From the NCBI RefSeq assembly GCF_030546755.1, contig NZ_JAUOPE010000001.1, forward strand, positions 1 through 64,000: DNA of 64,000 bases, given 5' to 3'. The notes under the pieces are model-generated. The model was not told the DNA's origin. It saw nothing but the letters and a program-made list of their open reading frames with translations, and made no database searches. Position 1 is the stretch's first letter. Each line of letters opens with the position of its first letter. The position numbers and the translations under genes were made by a program. This stretch comes from Colwellia sp. 1_MG-2023. GTDB lineage: Bacteria; Pseudomonadota; Gammaproteobacteria; Enterobacterales; Alteromonadaceae. Of this stretch, positions 18,602-27,533 are shown piece after piece.

Positions 18602-19690
18602 ATGAATAATAAAAACAGATATAAAAATTTGATCACTAGCGCCATGCTATTAACAAGTATTTCTGGCTGTACGGTTAATGCCGTAAATTCAAATGATAAT
18701 ACAACCAGAGAAAACAAAACAATTCACGAACAATTAAATTTACAAGGCGCTAAATTATTCGCTAACTTGCCTGAGAGTTGTCCGACACCAGATGGCTTAG
18801 CAATTGCCCCTAATGGTTCACTCACATTAGCTTGCACTAACTACGCCAATAAGGGTAAAAAACCTGGTACGTTATTGTCTATTGCTTCTACTGGCGAAAT
18901 CACACCTTTCAGTCAAACTGCCGATAAAAAGAAAAAAGGGGTCAATCGCCCTATGGGCATCGCATACGCACCTGACGGCTCTCTTTATATTTGTGATAGT
19001 GGACGAGTCCTGCGATTAACATTTATAGAAGGTAAAATTGCCACCACTGAGGTAGTTGCACATGGTTTAACCTCTCCAAACGGAATACGTATTCATAACA
19101 ATTCGGTTTACGTGAGTTTGCTGCAAATGAAAAATATTAAAAGTGCTAATATGACTAGTGCAATCTACCGTTTTTCACTTGATGATAGAGGAATTAACGT
19201 AAAGAGTACTAAACAAGACGAACAAATGATTTTTTCAGTTGAGACGAAAAACCCTGCTCGCCAATTTGGTCTCGATGGTTTAGTGTTTGATAAAGAAGGT
19301 CATTTATATACTGGAAATTTTGGCGATGGTGAAATTTACCAATTAACCTTAAGTGAAAATGGCAAAGCAGTTATCAAGAAAGAAATTTATGCACAACTGC
19401 CAAAAGATACAGGCTTAGATGGAATTACGATTGATGAAAGCGGTAACTTATACGTTGCAGGCTTTCTCAAAAATCAAATTATAAAAGTTGATACCAATAG
19501 AAATACCTCAGTCCTAGCTGAATATCCCGATAATAACGGAGAAAATGGTGAGCTTGATCAACCTTCGGAAGTACTAGTTTACGGCGATAAATTAATAATA
19601 TCTAACTTTGATTTAATGGCAGGTAAAGGTATCGTAAACTCTAAACATAGTGCTCCTTACACTCTTTCCTATATCAATTTAACTAATTGA
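18602..19690 (+). CDS. SMP-30/NHL-like lipoprotein
   Basis: A lipoprotein of 362 aa with lipobox SISGC (Cys23) and an SMP-30/NHL-type propeller: PTPDGLAIAPNGSLTLA, GVNRPMGIAYAPDGSLYI, SPNGIRI, GLDGLVFDKEGHLYTGNFGDG and GLDGITIDESGNLYVAG. Each blade has the D/N-G motif typical of sugar-lactone propellers. Its exported location differs from the cytoplasmic family member at 15233, so it would act on oligosaccharide lactones or simply bind sugars; the substrate is not known. The ATG at 18602 (GAGAA upstream) starts a proper lipoprotein signal; a TTG at 18587 is in frame but poorer. It is convergent with the next gene. Confidence 0.75.
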   Translation: MNNKNRYKNLITSAMLLTSISGCTVNAVNSNDNTTRENKTIHEQLNLQGAKLFANLPESCPTPDGLAIAPNGSLTLACTNYANKGKKPGTLLSIASTGEITPFSQTADKKKKGVNRPMGIAYAPDGSLYICDSGRVLRLTFIEGKIATTEVVAHGLTSPNGIRIHNNSVYVSLLQMKNIKSANMTSAIYRFSLDDRGINVKSTKQDEQMIFSVETKNPARQFGLDGLVFDKEGHLYTGNFGDGEIYQLTLSENGKAVIKKEIYAQLPKDTGLDGITIDESGNLYVAGFLKNQIIKVDTNRNTSVLAEYPDNNGENGELDQPSEVLVYGDKLIISNFDLMAGKGIVNSKHSAPYTLSYINLTN

Positions 19691-19720
19691 TATTCAATAA
19701 AACATATACGAAATTCCACT

Positions 19721-19755
19721 TGAAAGCCAAAGCTAACCTAGCTTCGGCTTTTCAA
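19721..19755. terminator. Bidirectional terminator between convergent SMP-30 genes
   Basis: The imperfect stem TGAAAGCCAAAGCTA/TAGCTTCGGCTTTTCA with a short loop lies between the stop at 19690 and the stop of the opposing gene at 19769. The stem has one mismatch and one bulge. Confidence 0.7.
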
Positions 19756-19768
19756 AACTTCATTAAAC

Positions 19769-20857
19769 TTACTTTAACGCTACACTTAATAAATAATCAT
19801 CTGCGGTTATAAATAAATACTCTTCGTTTGTCGTAAATGTACAATTTGATGTTAATAAGCCTGTTTTGATTTTAGCTAAAACGTTCCCTTTTTCATCGAA
19901 TAACCAAACACCTCCGGGACCTGTGGCAAATATAACACCACTAGAATGCACTGCCATACCGTCTGGGTATCCTTGCTCGCCCATTTGTCCAATAAGATGT
20001 TGTGCGTCGTAAAAAGTCTGCTTGTTTGTTAACTTGCCATTTTCTTGTATGTCAAAAGAATACCAAGCTGATGCATTTTTATCAGAAACAGCGACATATA
20101 ATGTATTTTCATCTGGTGATAAACCAATACCATTAGGTACCGTTAAAGATGAATCAAGTAATTCTAGACGCCCTTTTGCCGATAAACGATATATACCAGC
20201 ATAAGGAGTTTCCTGTACTCGTCTTGCTCTATTTAATGGCCACTTATATTGTTTTTCTACGAGTTTTTTATCTTGATTAAACACAGTGTCCAAACCGATT
20301 GGAGGATCTGTAAAATATAAATTGCCTCGATTGTCAAAAACGCCATCATTTGTGCCGTTTAATCGCATATCGTTATAACCACTAACTAAATCAACAAAGG
20401 TATTCTGTGGATTTAAAATATCACTATCCAATAATGACACGGTTCTTTTGCCAGTTCGCATTAACACCAATTGGTTATCTTGATTTACCAACAAACCATT
20501 AGCGCCTGGGCCTTTATCACTTGGTTCATCAAAACCAACATTTCGTAAATAAACGCTTACCCCTTGCTTACTATCAAATTTTCGGATGATATTTTTTGGA
20601 ATATCAGTGAATAACAAGAAATTATGCTCTTTAATCCATACTGGACCTTCTACCCAATCAAAGCCTTTTCCTCTCACACTAATTAAGGTTTTTTCGTCGA
20701 GATACTTATAGGCACGATTGTCATAGATTTCGATTGAGCCTATTGATTCTTCAGCCCCAGGCAACAAAAATACTGACTGACTTCTTTTTGTTAGCTGGGA
20801 TGACTGACAAGCACTAACAACAAACACTAGTAATACAACTTTGATAAATTTCAACAT
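19769..20857 (-). CDS. SMP-30/gluconolactonase family lipoprotein
   Basis: A 362-aa lipoprotein with lipobox VVSAC (Cys17) and a gluconolactonase-type propeller: GFDWVEGPVWIKEHNFLLFTDIP near residue 65 (metal Glu), GPGANGLLVNQDNQLVL, RLNGTNDGVFDNRGNLYFTDPP (Asn/Asp ligands), VPNGIGLSPDENTLYVA and YPDGMAVHSSGVIFATG. It is closer to canonical gluconolactonases than the lipoprotein at 18602. It probably hydrolyses an aldonolactone in the periplasm; the link to carrageenan sugars comes only from context. The ATG at 20857 is favoured because it begins the lipoprotein signal; the open frame runs back to a GTG at 20902. Confidence 0.8.
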   Translation of the reverse strand: MLKFIKVVLLVFVVSACQSSQLTKRSQSVFLLPGAEESIGSIEIYDNRAYKYLDEKTLISVRGKGFDWVEGPVWIKEHNFLLFTDIPKNIIRKFDSKQGVSVYLRNVGFDEPSDKGPGANGLLVNQDNQLVLMRTGKRTVSLLDSDILNPQNTFVDLVSGYNDMRLNGTNDGVFDNRGNLYFTDPPIGLDTVFNQDKKLVEKQYKWPLNRARRVQETPYAGIYRLSAKGRLELLDSSLTVPNGIGLSPDENTLYVAVSDKNASAWYSFDIQENGKLTNKQTFYDAQHLIGQMGEQGYPDGMAVHSSGVIFATGPGGVWLFDEKGNVLAKIKTGLLTSNCTFTTNEEYLFITADDYLLSVALK

Positions 20858-21034
20858 ATCTTTATATCGCTTCAATAATATAATTAATTTTTTAGTTTTC
20901 ACTCTTTATATACCCACTAAACGTTCGGTCTTTATTTATTAAATACGCTTGATGGTTATAATCCTCGGTAAATGAGAGAATTGAATGACAATTTTTTTAT
21001 TGCTGTTTTCTATGCAGCCCTAATTCACATTGCG

Positions 21035-23554
21035 TCAATGTTCATAAATAGCTTTCAGAGTAATAGTGATTTTTCTCTTAATAATAAAACTTATCAGAAT
21101 AAATAATTCAAAAAACAGACTACCACCTGAACTCGTTTCATCGATTTCTATTTGAGGAGGTTCAGGATTAACTTCAGGTGTGATATCAATAGATTCTTCA
21201 ACAGAACGTCCTATGCTTATTAAACGAACATCCATTGGTTTCATTGTTATTTCAGCTGAAAGCTTATTTTGTGTAATAACATCAGTGATATCTGATGGTA
21301 TTCCAAGTTTAGATTTAAGCTTTACGGTTATATTTTCTTGGCTAACATTTACCAACGAAACAATAGTTTTATTAGCGTTTTCATCATCATATTGTGCCGA
21401 CAATATTCCGTAAGATTTTTCTCTATTCTCATCACTAATTTCTAATGTAATAGCCTGCTCAGCAGTGACATCAAGTAACGTTTCTTCCAGTTGTTTTGCC
21501 ATGAGGAGAACATCAGTAACTTCTAACGTTGACATTGCTGTGAAGCTACTTGTGCTATTTCTTGTTTTTCCTAATTCTGTTTTAACAAAACTAGTACTTT
21601 TATTAAAAAGAATAGTATTACCTCCGCTATCAACAAAGGCTTCTAAACCAGTTAAATCTTGATCTGAAATATACATTGTTGGAGGGATAACAATGACTTG
21701 ATTTTGAAAATCGACCTTTGCTAACTCTGCTGGAGTAGTAAAACCAGTGGGAATATTCAGTAACTTTAACGCTTCATAAATGTCAGACATTTTATCAGTA
21801 TATTCAGGATCCTGAATCGCTGAGTCTTTATTATAATAAATGAGGTAATTACGCTTAACTGGCACTAGTGAACTAATCTTATTGCCATGGGCATTAAGCT
21901 CTTTTAATGTACGTCCATATGCATCAAGTTGTATTGGCTGTGTGACTGAAGTTCCAATAAAGTCTGCTCTAGGATCTATAGAGCCATCTTCTTTTCGATT
22001 CCAAACCCATGACGTTAATGAGCCTAACCCATGAGTAGCTGCAATCCATAATGTACTTCTTACATATTCTGGCGACATATGAAAATCACGCCACCTTGCA
22101 CCCGATAAACCATGCCATTCAGAATCATAAAAGTGTTTTTCTGGGGCAATCGACTTATTAAAATCTAACATCATGGTTTGAGCACGCCATTCTAAGCTAT
22201 ACCTTTGTTGCCAAGACATTTCGTGTCTAACATCCCAATCGGCAGCTAATGAACTTGATTGGTTATCTGCGCCTGGCATATCAACAAGCTTAGCGATAAA
22301 TTCAAAATCTAACCCTTCATCATGATAACTCGTGTGGATTGAACGCTCTCCCATTATTTTGATATGAGTTTTAGCATTAGGATCAGATTTATGGACTGCG
22401 TTATGCAAATAAGTGAACCATTCATTTACTCTATCCATATTAAAGCGATTCCAGTCATACCAAACAGGGCCACCTTGATAGCTCAATGATAAAGGAATGG
22501 TATACGTCGTTTTTAAATCACTAAATTGGTTAAAGTCTGATGAATAAATATTGTTTAAATGCTCAATGGTTTGATATTTTTTTTCAAGCCAAGAAACATA
22601 TTTATCTAACGTGTAATTAGATACTCCTCTGTCTGCATCGACACCATTTTCTCGAATAGAAAATGTTGGTTCATTAGCTATCATATGAACACGCTCAGTA
22701 TTACCTAGTTGCTCAACTGCGACAGATAACTGCTTATCAAATAAAGTATTCAACCAAAACTTTACGTTCGGGTTATCAATATCATAGTCAGTAAACAGTC
22801 GACTGCCGATAGTAAACGCTTCAGGGTAGCTTTCTCTTAACCAATAAGTTGTCGGGACAATATGACCAAGAAAAAACTGAATTGGCGACCGATTATTAAC
22901 ATTTTGCTCTTTTAACTTCGTGAGTAAGTTATTTTGTCGCCAGCTTTTTAAGGTTGTTTCGGTATTTAAATCTTGTACAGAATAATAACCTTCTCCACCG
23001 TAGCCATAAGCTTCCAAAATATCACTTTCATTGGGTTGCCAGAAAAACTTCCCTGCAATAACAGCATTGCCATCAAGTTCATAATTAGGGCCTTTTAATC
23101 GTAACTTTCCTGTTTTAAAGTTTGGCGGAGGAGTTAAAAGAACAACACCATCTATTTGTTCTTGTAATTGCGTAATTGCCGCATCAGCAACTTCAATACT
23201 ATCGGCGAGCTCATCAAAAGGTAACCCTTTGGCTCCAACTGGATCATATTGACTAAAGTATTTCGCGTCATACATTTCTCGTACTTTATCTGGATTTTTC
23301 TTATCCCAAGGTGCAAAAACATCTTTAAATAATCGAATGGTCGTTTGTGAAACTTGTGCGTAATCTGTCGTTAGCCCTAACGCCTTTGCTTCTGAAATTT
23401 TGTCAGCTAATAATTCACTTTTTGTAGTTGCTTCTTCTAATAGTTGTAAAAAAGTTGCATCGTCAGTAGCTCCTTTATAAACCCCTGCATATAGAGAGGG
23501 AGATATAACTAAGGCTCCAAATAACATGGATAGTATTAATTTTTTAATATTCAT
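21035..23554 (-). CDS. GH42/GH167-like glycoside hydrolase with GlyGly-CTERM tail
   Basis: An exported glycosidase of 839 aa. It has a signal peptide (1-23), a TIM barrel with Asn294-Glu295-Pro (acid/base) in VHMIANEP and Glu479 in FYDSEWH (probable nucleophile), a middle domain with AFVDSGGNTILFNKS, and a C-terminal tail near residues 810-839: Thr/Ser then GGSLFFELFILISFIIKRK. A Gly-Gly motif, hydrophobic helix and basic end make a GlyGly-CTERM signal, which rhombosortase processes in type II-secreting marine bacteria, so the enzyme should be surface-attached. It is a paralogue of the 16183 protein and the last gene of the run starting at the kappa-carrageenase (27474). Probable role: exo-release from (desulfated) carrageenan oligomers. 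Confidence 0.78.
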   Translation of the reverse strand: MNIKKLILSMLFGALVISPSLYAGVYKGATDDATFLQLLEEATTKSELLADKISEAKALGLTTDYAQVSQTTIRLFKDVFAPWDKKNPDKVREMYDAKYFSQYDPVGAKGLPFDELADSIEVADAAITQLQEQIDGVVLLTPPPNFKTGKLRLKGPNYELDGNAVIAGKFFWQPNESDILEAYGYGGEGYYSVQDLNTETTLKSWRQNNLLTKLKEQNVNNRSPIQFFLGHIVPTTYWLRESYPEAFTIGSRLFTDYDIDNPNVKFWLNTLFDKQLSVAVEQLGNTERVHMIANEPTFSIRENGVDADRGVSNYTLDKYVSWLEKKYQTIEHLNNIYSSDFNQFSDLKTTYTIPLSLSYQGGPVWYDWNRFNMDRVNEWFTYLHNAVHKSDPNAKTHIKIMGERSIHTSYHDEGLDFEFIAKLVDMPGADNQSSSLAADWDVRHEMSWQQRYSLEWRAQTMMLDFNKSIAPEKHFYDSEWHGLSGARWRDFHMSPEYVRSTLWIAATHGLGSLTSWVWNRKEDGSIDPRADFIGTSVTQPIQLDAYGRTLKELNAHGNKISSLVPVKRNYLIYYNKDSAIQDPEYTDKMSDIYEALKLLNIPTGFTTPAELAKVDFQNQVIVIPPTMYISDQDLTGLEAFVDSGGNTILFNKSTSFVKTELGKTRNSTSSFTAMSTLEVTDVLLMAKQLEETLLDVTAEQAITLEISDENREKSYGILSAQYDDENANKTIVSLVNVSQENITVKLKSKLGIPSDITDVITQNKLSAEITMKPMDVRLISIGRSVEESIDITPEVNPEPPQIEIDETSSGGSLFFELFILISFIIKRKITITLKAIYEH

Positions 23555-23597
23555 ATTTATACTTATATTTATTAAATGCTTATGAAGAGGGGCCTAG

Positions 23598-24308
23598 CTA
23601 TTTAAATTCAATAAAAAAATTAGCCGATAATCGTCCTGTTTTAGGATCATTACATACATCGCGTTGTGGATTATCAATAAAAGCAGAATGTAAAATAGTC
23701 GACGGATAAATCACTAACCGATTAGGTTTATAAGCAACGTTGTGAAGAAGTTCATAGTGCTCTGTCGATTCGGTAAAATAACGCTTTTCAGGTTGGCCAT
23801 GTGTATCTATATAATTTTGAGCCGCTTTTAAATAGTCTGAAACACGCCCAGCAGTTATATTTTCAAAACCAGTAGGTTTATGGCGATAAAATCCAGTGCC
23901 GCCAAAATCCCCTTCGTTGAGATAATGTAACATGGCAAAACTAAAAGTATTATTATTGTCAAAATGTGGGATACATTGTAATGAATCCATATCATTTTCT
24001 GCTTTAGTGATAAGTGAGTAGCTACCATTTTGAGGGAACATTGTCAGTTGATTAGGCACCTGAAATATTTTATAAAAAATCGCCTGCGTATGTCTCAATA
24101 ATGACATGCCATACTCGGTACCTACTGGAGCCCTTATACCAGGATAATATGCCCCAACACTTTCCTTATCTGAGGCATATGACAATTTACTTGCTTCGTC
24201 AATCGCATCTGAGTAATCCCGCATAAAATTGTCAACAACGAATACTGGCGTACGTTCATTACCAATAAGAAATGCTTGTTGAGTTAAATTAGGATTCAGT
24301 GAAAACAT
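23598..24308 (-). CDS. DUF6445-like putative Fe(II)-dependent oxygenase
   Basis: 236 aa, no signal peptide, cytoplasmic. It resembles the DUF6445 family found beside TonB receptors and flavin-dependent tryptophan halogenases in alteromonads. A His-x-Asp facial-triad-like element (CIPHFDNNNTF, about residue 113-123) and a distal His in STILHSAFID (about 206) suggest a double-stranded beta-helix Fe(II)/2-oxoglutarate-type enzyme; FYRHKPTGFE lies between them. The substrate is unknown. It sits inside the presumed kappa-carrageenase operon, seven bases after the preceding gene, so it is expressed with extracellular enzymes although it lacks an export signal. Confidence 0.65.
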   Translation of the reverse strand: MFSLNPNLTQQAFLIGNERTPVFVVDNFMRDYSDAIDEASKLSYASDKESVGAYYPGIRAPVGTEYGMSLLRHTQAIFYKIFQVPNQLTMFPQNGSYSLITKAENDMDSLQCIPHFDNNNTFSFAMLHYLNEGDFGGTGFYRHKPTGFENITAGRVSDYLKAAQNYIDTHGQPEKRYFTESTEHYELLHNVAYKPNRLVIYPSTILHSAFIDNPQRDVCNDPKTGRLSANFFIEFK

Positions 24309-24315
24309 GGCTTAG

Positions 24316-25074
24316 TTAATTTTTACCTTCACTCTGTTTTTGCTTTTTAGCTAGAGTGAAATGTTTACCGAACTTATCACTGATAGGCTCAGACTTGCCT
24401 TTTTCTGCGACATAAACAACCCAAGCGTAATTACCTAACGGAAAATCTACCGTTAAATTACTTAATGGTAACGTTAAGTTCCCTGGCTCTGTCACTGGAA
24501 ACTTCAAAGCGCCATGCTCTTTCCAGTTATCACTATCTAAAAGCTTTACGTGAATATCTCTAGGAGCTTGGATATCATATTGAATCGTCAAAGTTGCTTC
24601 TTGATTGCCGATAACTCGTTTGGGCCATTTAACAAACTTAATTTTATCTTGGTCACTAAAAACGGTTTTCTTTACGTACTTTTCTTCATTGATAACTTCA
24701 AATTCAAAAGGTTGAGCTTGAGTGATGCGATCATTCCAATCTTTTCCTCTTGGTGTTAAATAAGCGGCAATACGATAATTTCCCTCGTCTATTTTGTCTA
24801 AAGGAACTTCAAAGTGATATTTACCCGATTTTTTAATACGCTTCATGGTTCTTTTAATGGTATTAAAACCATTCATATTTTGAAAAGCGACATGTAAATC
24901 TCTCGTTTTATCAACTTCTAACTCGACATAAACAGTGGGTGATTCTTTAAAACCAATTTTTTTATTAGCGGTTAAACTAACAATCGAATCATCAGCTTGC
25001 ACACCTAAAGTAAGCAGTGACGTTAATAAAAAAACTCCAAACTTAAAGATTATGTTCAATATTGAAGGATTCAT
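24316..25074 (-). CDS. Exported two-domain beta-sandwich protein, function unknown
   Basis: 252 aa with a signal peptide ending near GVQA-D. The mature part is two similar immunoglobulin-like halves: residues about 28-125 (VELEVDKTRDLHVAFQ..., then GNYRIAAYLTPRGKDW) and about 145-240 (LTIQYDIQAPRDIHVKLLDSDNW, then LGNYAWVVYVAEKG), sharing a (T/A)RD(L/I)HV strand and a GNY(R/A) strand, so it arose by duplication. No catalytic motif is visible, and binding of polysaccharide or a chaperone-like role is a guess. Two adjacent ATGs exist; AGAGG is best spaced for the second (25074). It lies between GH16 (25085) and the DUF6445 gene with seven-base gaps. Confidence 0.6.
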   Translation of the reverse strand: MNPSILNIIFKFGVFLLTSLLTLGVQADDSIVSLTANKKIGFKESPTVYVELEVDKTRDLHVAFQNMNGFNTIKRTMKRIKKSGKYHFEVPLDKIDEGNYRIAAYLTPRGKDWNDRITQAQPFEFEVINEEKYVKKTVFSDQDKIKFVKWPKRVIGNQEATLTIQYDIQAPRDIHVKLLDSDNWKEHGALKFPVTEPGNLTLPLSNLTVDFPLGNYAWVVYVAEKGKSEPISDKFGKHFTLAKKQKQSEGKN

Positions 25075-25084
25075 CATTTCCTCT

Positions 25085-26470
25085 CTAATGACTGTTTATT
25101 TTTGAAATATTTATGTTATCGATAGCTAAGGTATTATTTCCCTTTGCAAACCATTCTTTTTTAAATACAACTCTCATGCGATCATTTTCAGCAGAAATCG
25201 CCGAACGGCTAAACGTTTGCTTCAGCGTTACCCATTTTCCTTTTTGAACGTGAGATAAATCTATCGGTGTTATTTCTAACCATGGGTTTTCTAAAACAAT
25301 TTGTATTGCTTTGATAAATGAATCCTCCTCGATAAAAACATCAAAAGACAGCTGATATTCTCCGCTTGTTAAGATAACTGAACCATCAGGAGAAAATGCT
25401 ACGAACTCTTTAGCCTTCTCTTTATTATCAGCATTAAGTTGAAGGCTATGTCGACCCGTTGAAAAATGGTAATCACTCGCCTGAGAAATCTTTAATTGCG
25501 TTGACAATTTAGGATCAATCCACCATTGCTTAGCGTACTTTCCTCGCAATTCGGGCTTATTCACAACGTGTGGCATATAAGGCCCTTCAAAACCAAAAAA
25601 TGCAGGCTGTAATAAATTGCTATCTGGTTTTTGCCAAACTCTCACGTAGTCAATTTCAAAATTTGCGGGTAATTCTTTTTCTTCAGGAATGCCATGCCAA
25701 GGAAAAACCTCTGAATCGAACCATAGTTCTAAGGGATTATTTAGCACCCATGCATCCCCCATTTCTTTTTGTGTCACTTGATGAACTAGCTCACCTTCAA
25801 AATACATATTCAGTCCATCTGGTTGCCATTCAACTCCATATGCATAAAAATTTTCAGCTGTTCTGCCTGGCGTAGGATGTGGATGTTTCCAAACTTTATT
25901 CTTTTTTGGATGCCCAGGACGCCAATCATGAATTGACGTTACAAACGTTGTCTCAGGTTTTCGGCTACCTTTTTTAACACGGCCAATTAACTCAAAAACA
26001 TCGAGCTCTTGTTGATATCCTGTTCCCCAAAAAGCTCCTGTCATAGCAGCATCAGGTATTTTCACTCTCACTTCCATATAGCCATATAAAAAGGTGTTAT
26101 GACTAATAATTGCAGCTGTTGTTATATTTTCGTATGCATCAATTTCTTGCCTTTTTGGCGGTTTTCCAACAAAAGCATAGTTAGGCTCCCATTGGGTTCT
26201 TAACTTTAAAAAGCCATCTTCAAGTAACACATTATGGGGAGCAAATTGAGATGGAGCTCTACCTTTCCATAGATAAAACTGCTCATTCTCACCTTGGATA
26301 TACCATTTAAAGCGATCAAGTTTTGAACCATTAAATTCATCACTAACAGACGGGTTTAATACCCACCCATCTTTATTTTCACTATCAGATAATGGAAAAA
26401 AGTCTTGTGCAAAACTTAGCAATGACATGAAATACACTATGGTAAAAATAACTATGTTTTTAATATTCAT
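25085..26470 (-). CDS. GH16 family galactanase with C-terminal carbohydrate-binding-like domain
   Basis: An exported 461-aa enzyme with a signal peptide (1-21) and a GH16 jelly-roll: SDEFNGSKLD near residue 43, then WKGRAPSQF, then the catalytic signature Glu155-Leu-Asp157-Val-Phe-Glu160 (nucleophile and acid/base Glu). Residues about 310-455 form a second beta-sandwich resembling CBM4/9-type modules (GRHSLQLN and LAIDNINIS). The subfamily is not that of the neighbouring kappa-carrageenase; the SENKDGW and GRAPxQF features are shared with the GH16 at 40561. Candidates are a beta-carrageenase/furcellaranase-type (GH16_13-like) or an agarase/porphyranase-type enzyme; context favours a carrageenan-family substrate. 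It is seven to eight bases from both neighbours, so co-transcribed. Confidence 0.82.
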   Translation of the reverse strand: MNIKNIVIFTIVYFMSLLSFAQDFFPLSDSENKDGWVLNPSVSDEFNGSKLDRFKWYIQGENEQFYLWKGRAPSQFAPHNVLLEDGFLKLRTQWEPNYAFVGKPPKRQEIDAYENITTAAIISHNTFLYGYMEVRVKIPDAAMTGAFWGTGYQQELDVFELIGRVKKGSRKPETTFVTSIHDWRPGHPKKNKVWKHPHPTPGRTAENFYAYGVEWQPDGLNMYFEGELVHQVTQKEMGDAWVLNNPLELWFDSEVFPWHGIPEEKELPANFEIDYVRVWQKPDSNLLQPAFFGFEGPYMPHVVNKPELRGKYAKQWWIDPKLSTQLKISQASDYHFSTGRHSLQLNADNKEKAKEFVAFSPDGSVILTSGEYQLSFDVFIEEDSFIKAIQIVLENPWLEITPIDLSHVQKGKWVTLKQTFSRSAISAENDRMRVVFKKEWFAKGNNTLAIDNINISKINSH

Positions 26471-26478
26471 GCTCTGCT

Positions 26479-27474
26479 CTAATTATTTTTCTTGTAAACT
26501 CTGACCCAATCAACTTTCATTGCACTTGGATAACCTTCAGGGGTTGCTTTACCCGGAACTGTACAACGTTCTAAACCATCAGGGCAGTTATTGTAGGTAA
26601 CATGTGGGTACCTTAATCCTAAAGATAAGGTGACATGCATAGGTAAATGCCAATAAAGATTTGGCTTTTCTGCAACTTTTTTACCATCTATATACCACGT
26701 GATTTTTTCTGGAGAAACATCTGCGCCATATACGTGAAACTCATCTCTTGCATCAAAATCTGCACGAATTTTGTTTTGAGTTAACTCTGGGTATTTTCCA
26801 GGGCGTTTCCAAATTTCTTTTCCATTCTCAATAACACGAGTATGAAGATTCATATCAATAATATTCGCACCATCGTTTTTCTTTGTTTCTTTATCCCATT
26901 CAGCTTGTTGAAGCTCAACAATATCAACTTCAGAATAAGTAACGTCACCTTCATTTGTTCCTTTTAGGCCCATTTTTTTTATTTCTTCATTGAGGCTGTA
27001 AATCCAAAAGGCAGGGCTTGAACCAGGAAACGTAGGTATACCTTTCATCCGAGCTTCATAATAACCGTATATTTGATAACCTTTGGAGCGAACAATGCCT
27101 GATTTATAAAACAGGTCGACATCCACTTTACGTCTGCCATTTTTATAGGAAAAACGTTTAGTTCTATGCGGTTCATAGGTAAGAGCAATATTTAGATGTC
27201 CATCTTGCAAGCTGACATTGTCTTTTTTCCAAGACCAAGGCCCCCAGTCATTACTGGTATTGTTCCACTTGCTTAAATCAATAGATTCACTATTAAATTC
27301 ATCCGAGAGTTCTTTTACATAAACCCATTGATTTAAATTTGTATTTTCAATGGTAGGTTTTATATTATTTTCTGATGTTAGTTGAGCGGGTTGCTCTGTT
27401 GATTGACACCCAAACAAAGAGGTGAAAACAACTGAAATCGCAACTAATATTGAAGTTTTATAATGGTTTGACAT
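26479..27474 (-). CDS. cgkA: Kappa-carrageenase (GH16_17-like) lipoprotein
   Basis: A 331-aa lipoprotein (lipobox LFGC, Cys23) hydrolysing beta-1,4 bonds of kappa-carrageenan. It can be aligned by eye with Pseudoalteromonas carrageenovora CgkA along the whole catalytic domain: WGPWSWKKDN (WGVWSWKNEN), YGYYEARMKG, TFPGSSPAFW, EGDVTYSEVDIVEL with Glu182, Asp184 and Glu187, LHTRVIENGK, KITWYIDGK, EKPNLYWH and LSLGLR.PH. The C-terminal extension of CgkA is absent. As a lipoprotein it would be anchored rather than freely secreted. It is first in the operon cgkA-GH16-24316-23598-GH42-like; a terminator at 27490-27516 isolates it from the upstream lipoprotein gene. AAGG lies ten bases before the ATG. 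Confidence 0.93.
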   Translation of the reverse strand: MSNHYKTSILVAISVVFTSLFGCQSTEQPAQLTSENNIKPTIENTNLNQWVYVKELSDEFNSESIDLSKWNNTSNDWGPWSWKKDNVSLQDGHLNIALTYEPHRTKRFSYKNGRRKVDVDLFYKSGIVRSKGYQIYGYYEARMKGIPTFPGSSPAFWIYSLNEEIKKMGLKGTNEGDVTYSEVDIVELQQAEWDKETKKNDGANIIDMNLHTRVIENGKEIWKRPGKYPELTQNKIRADFDARDEFHVYGADVSPEKITWYIDGKKVAEKPNLYWHLPMHVTLSLGLRYPHVTYNNCPDGLERCTVPGKATPEGYPSAMKVDWVRVYKKNN

Positions 27475-27489
27475 ATTTTAGCCTTAGAA

Positions 27490-27516
27490 AAAAGCCACCC
27501 GTAACAGATGGCTTTT
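27490..27516 (-). terminator. Intrinsic terminator after the sugar-binding lipoprotein gene
   Basis: The stem AAAAGCCA/TGGCTTTT with an 11-nt loop, followed in the minus direction by a T-run, lies between the lipoprotein stop (27534) and the kappa-carrageenase start (27474). Confidence 0.75.
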
Positions 27517-27533
27517 ATTATCGTTTTAACGGA

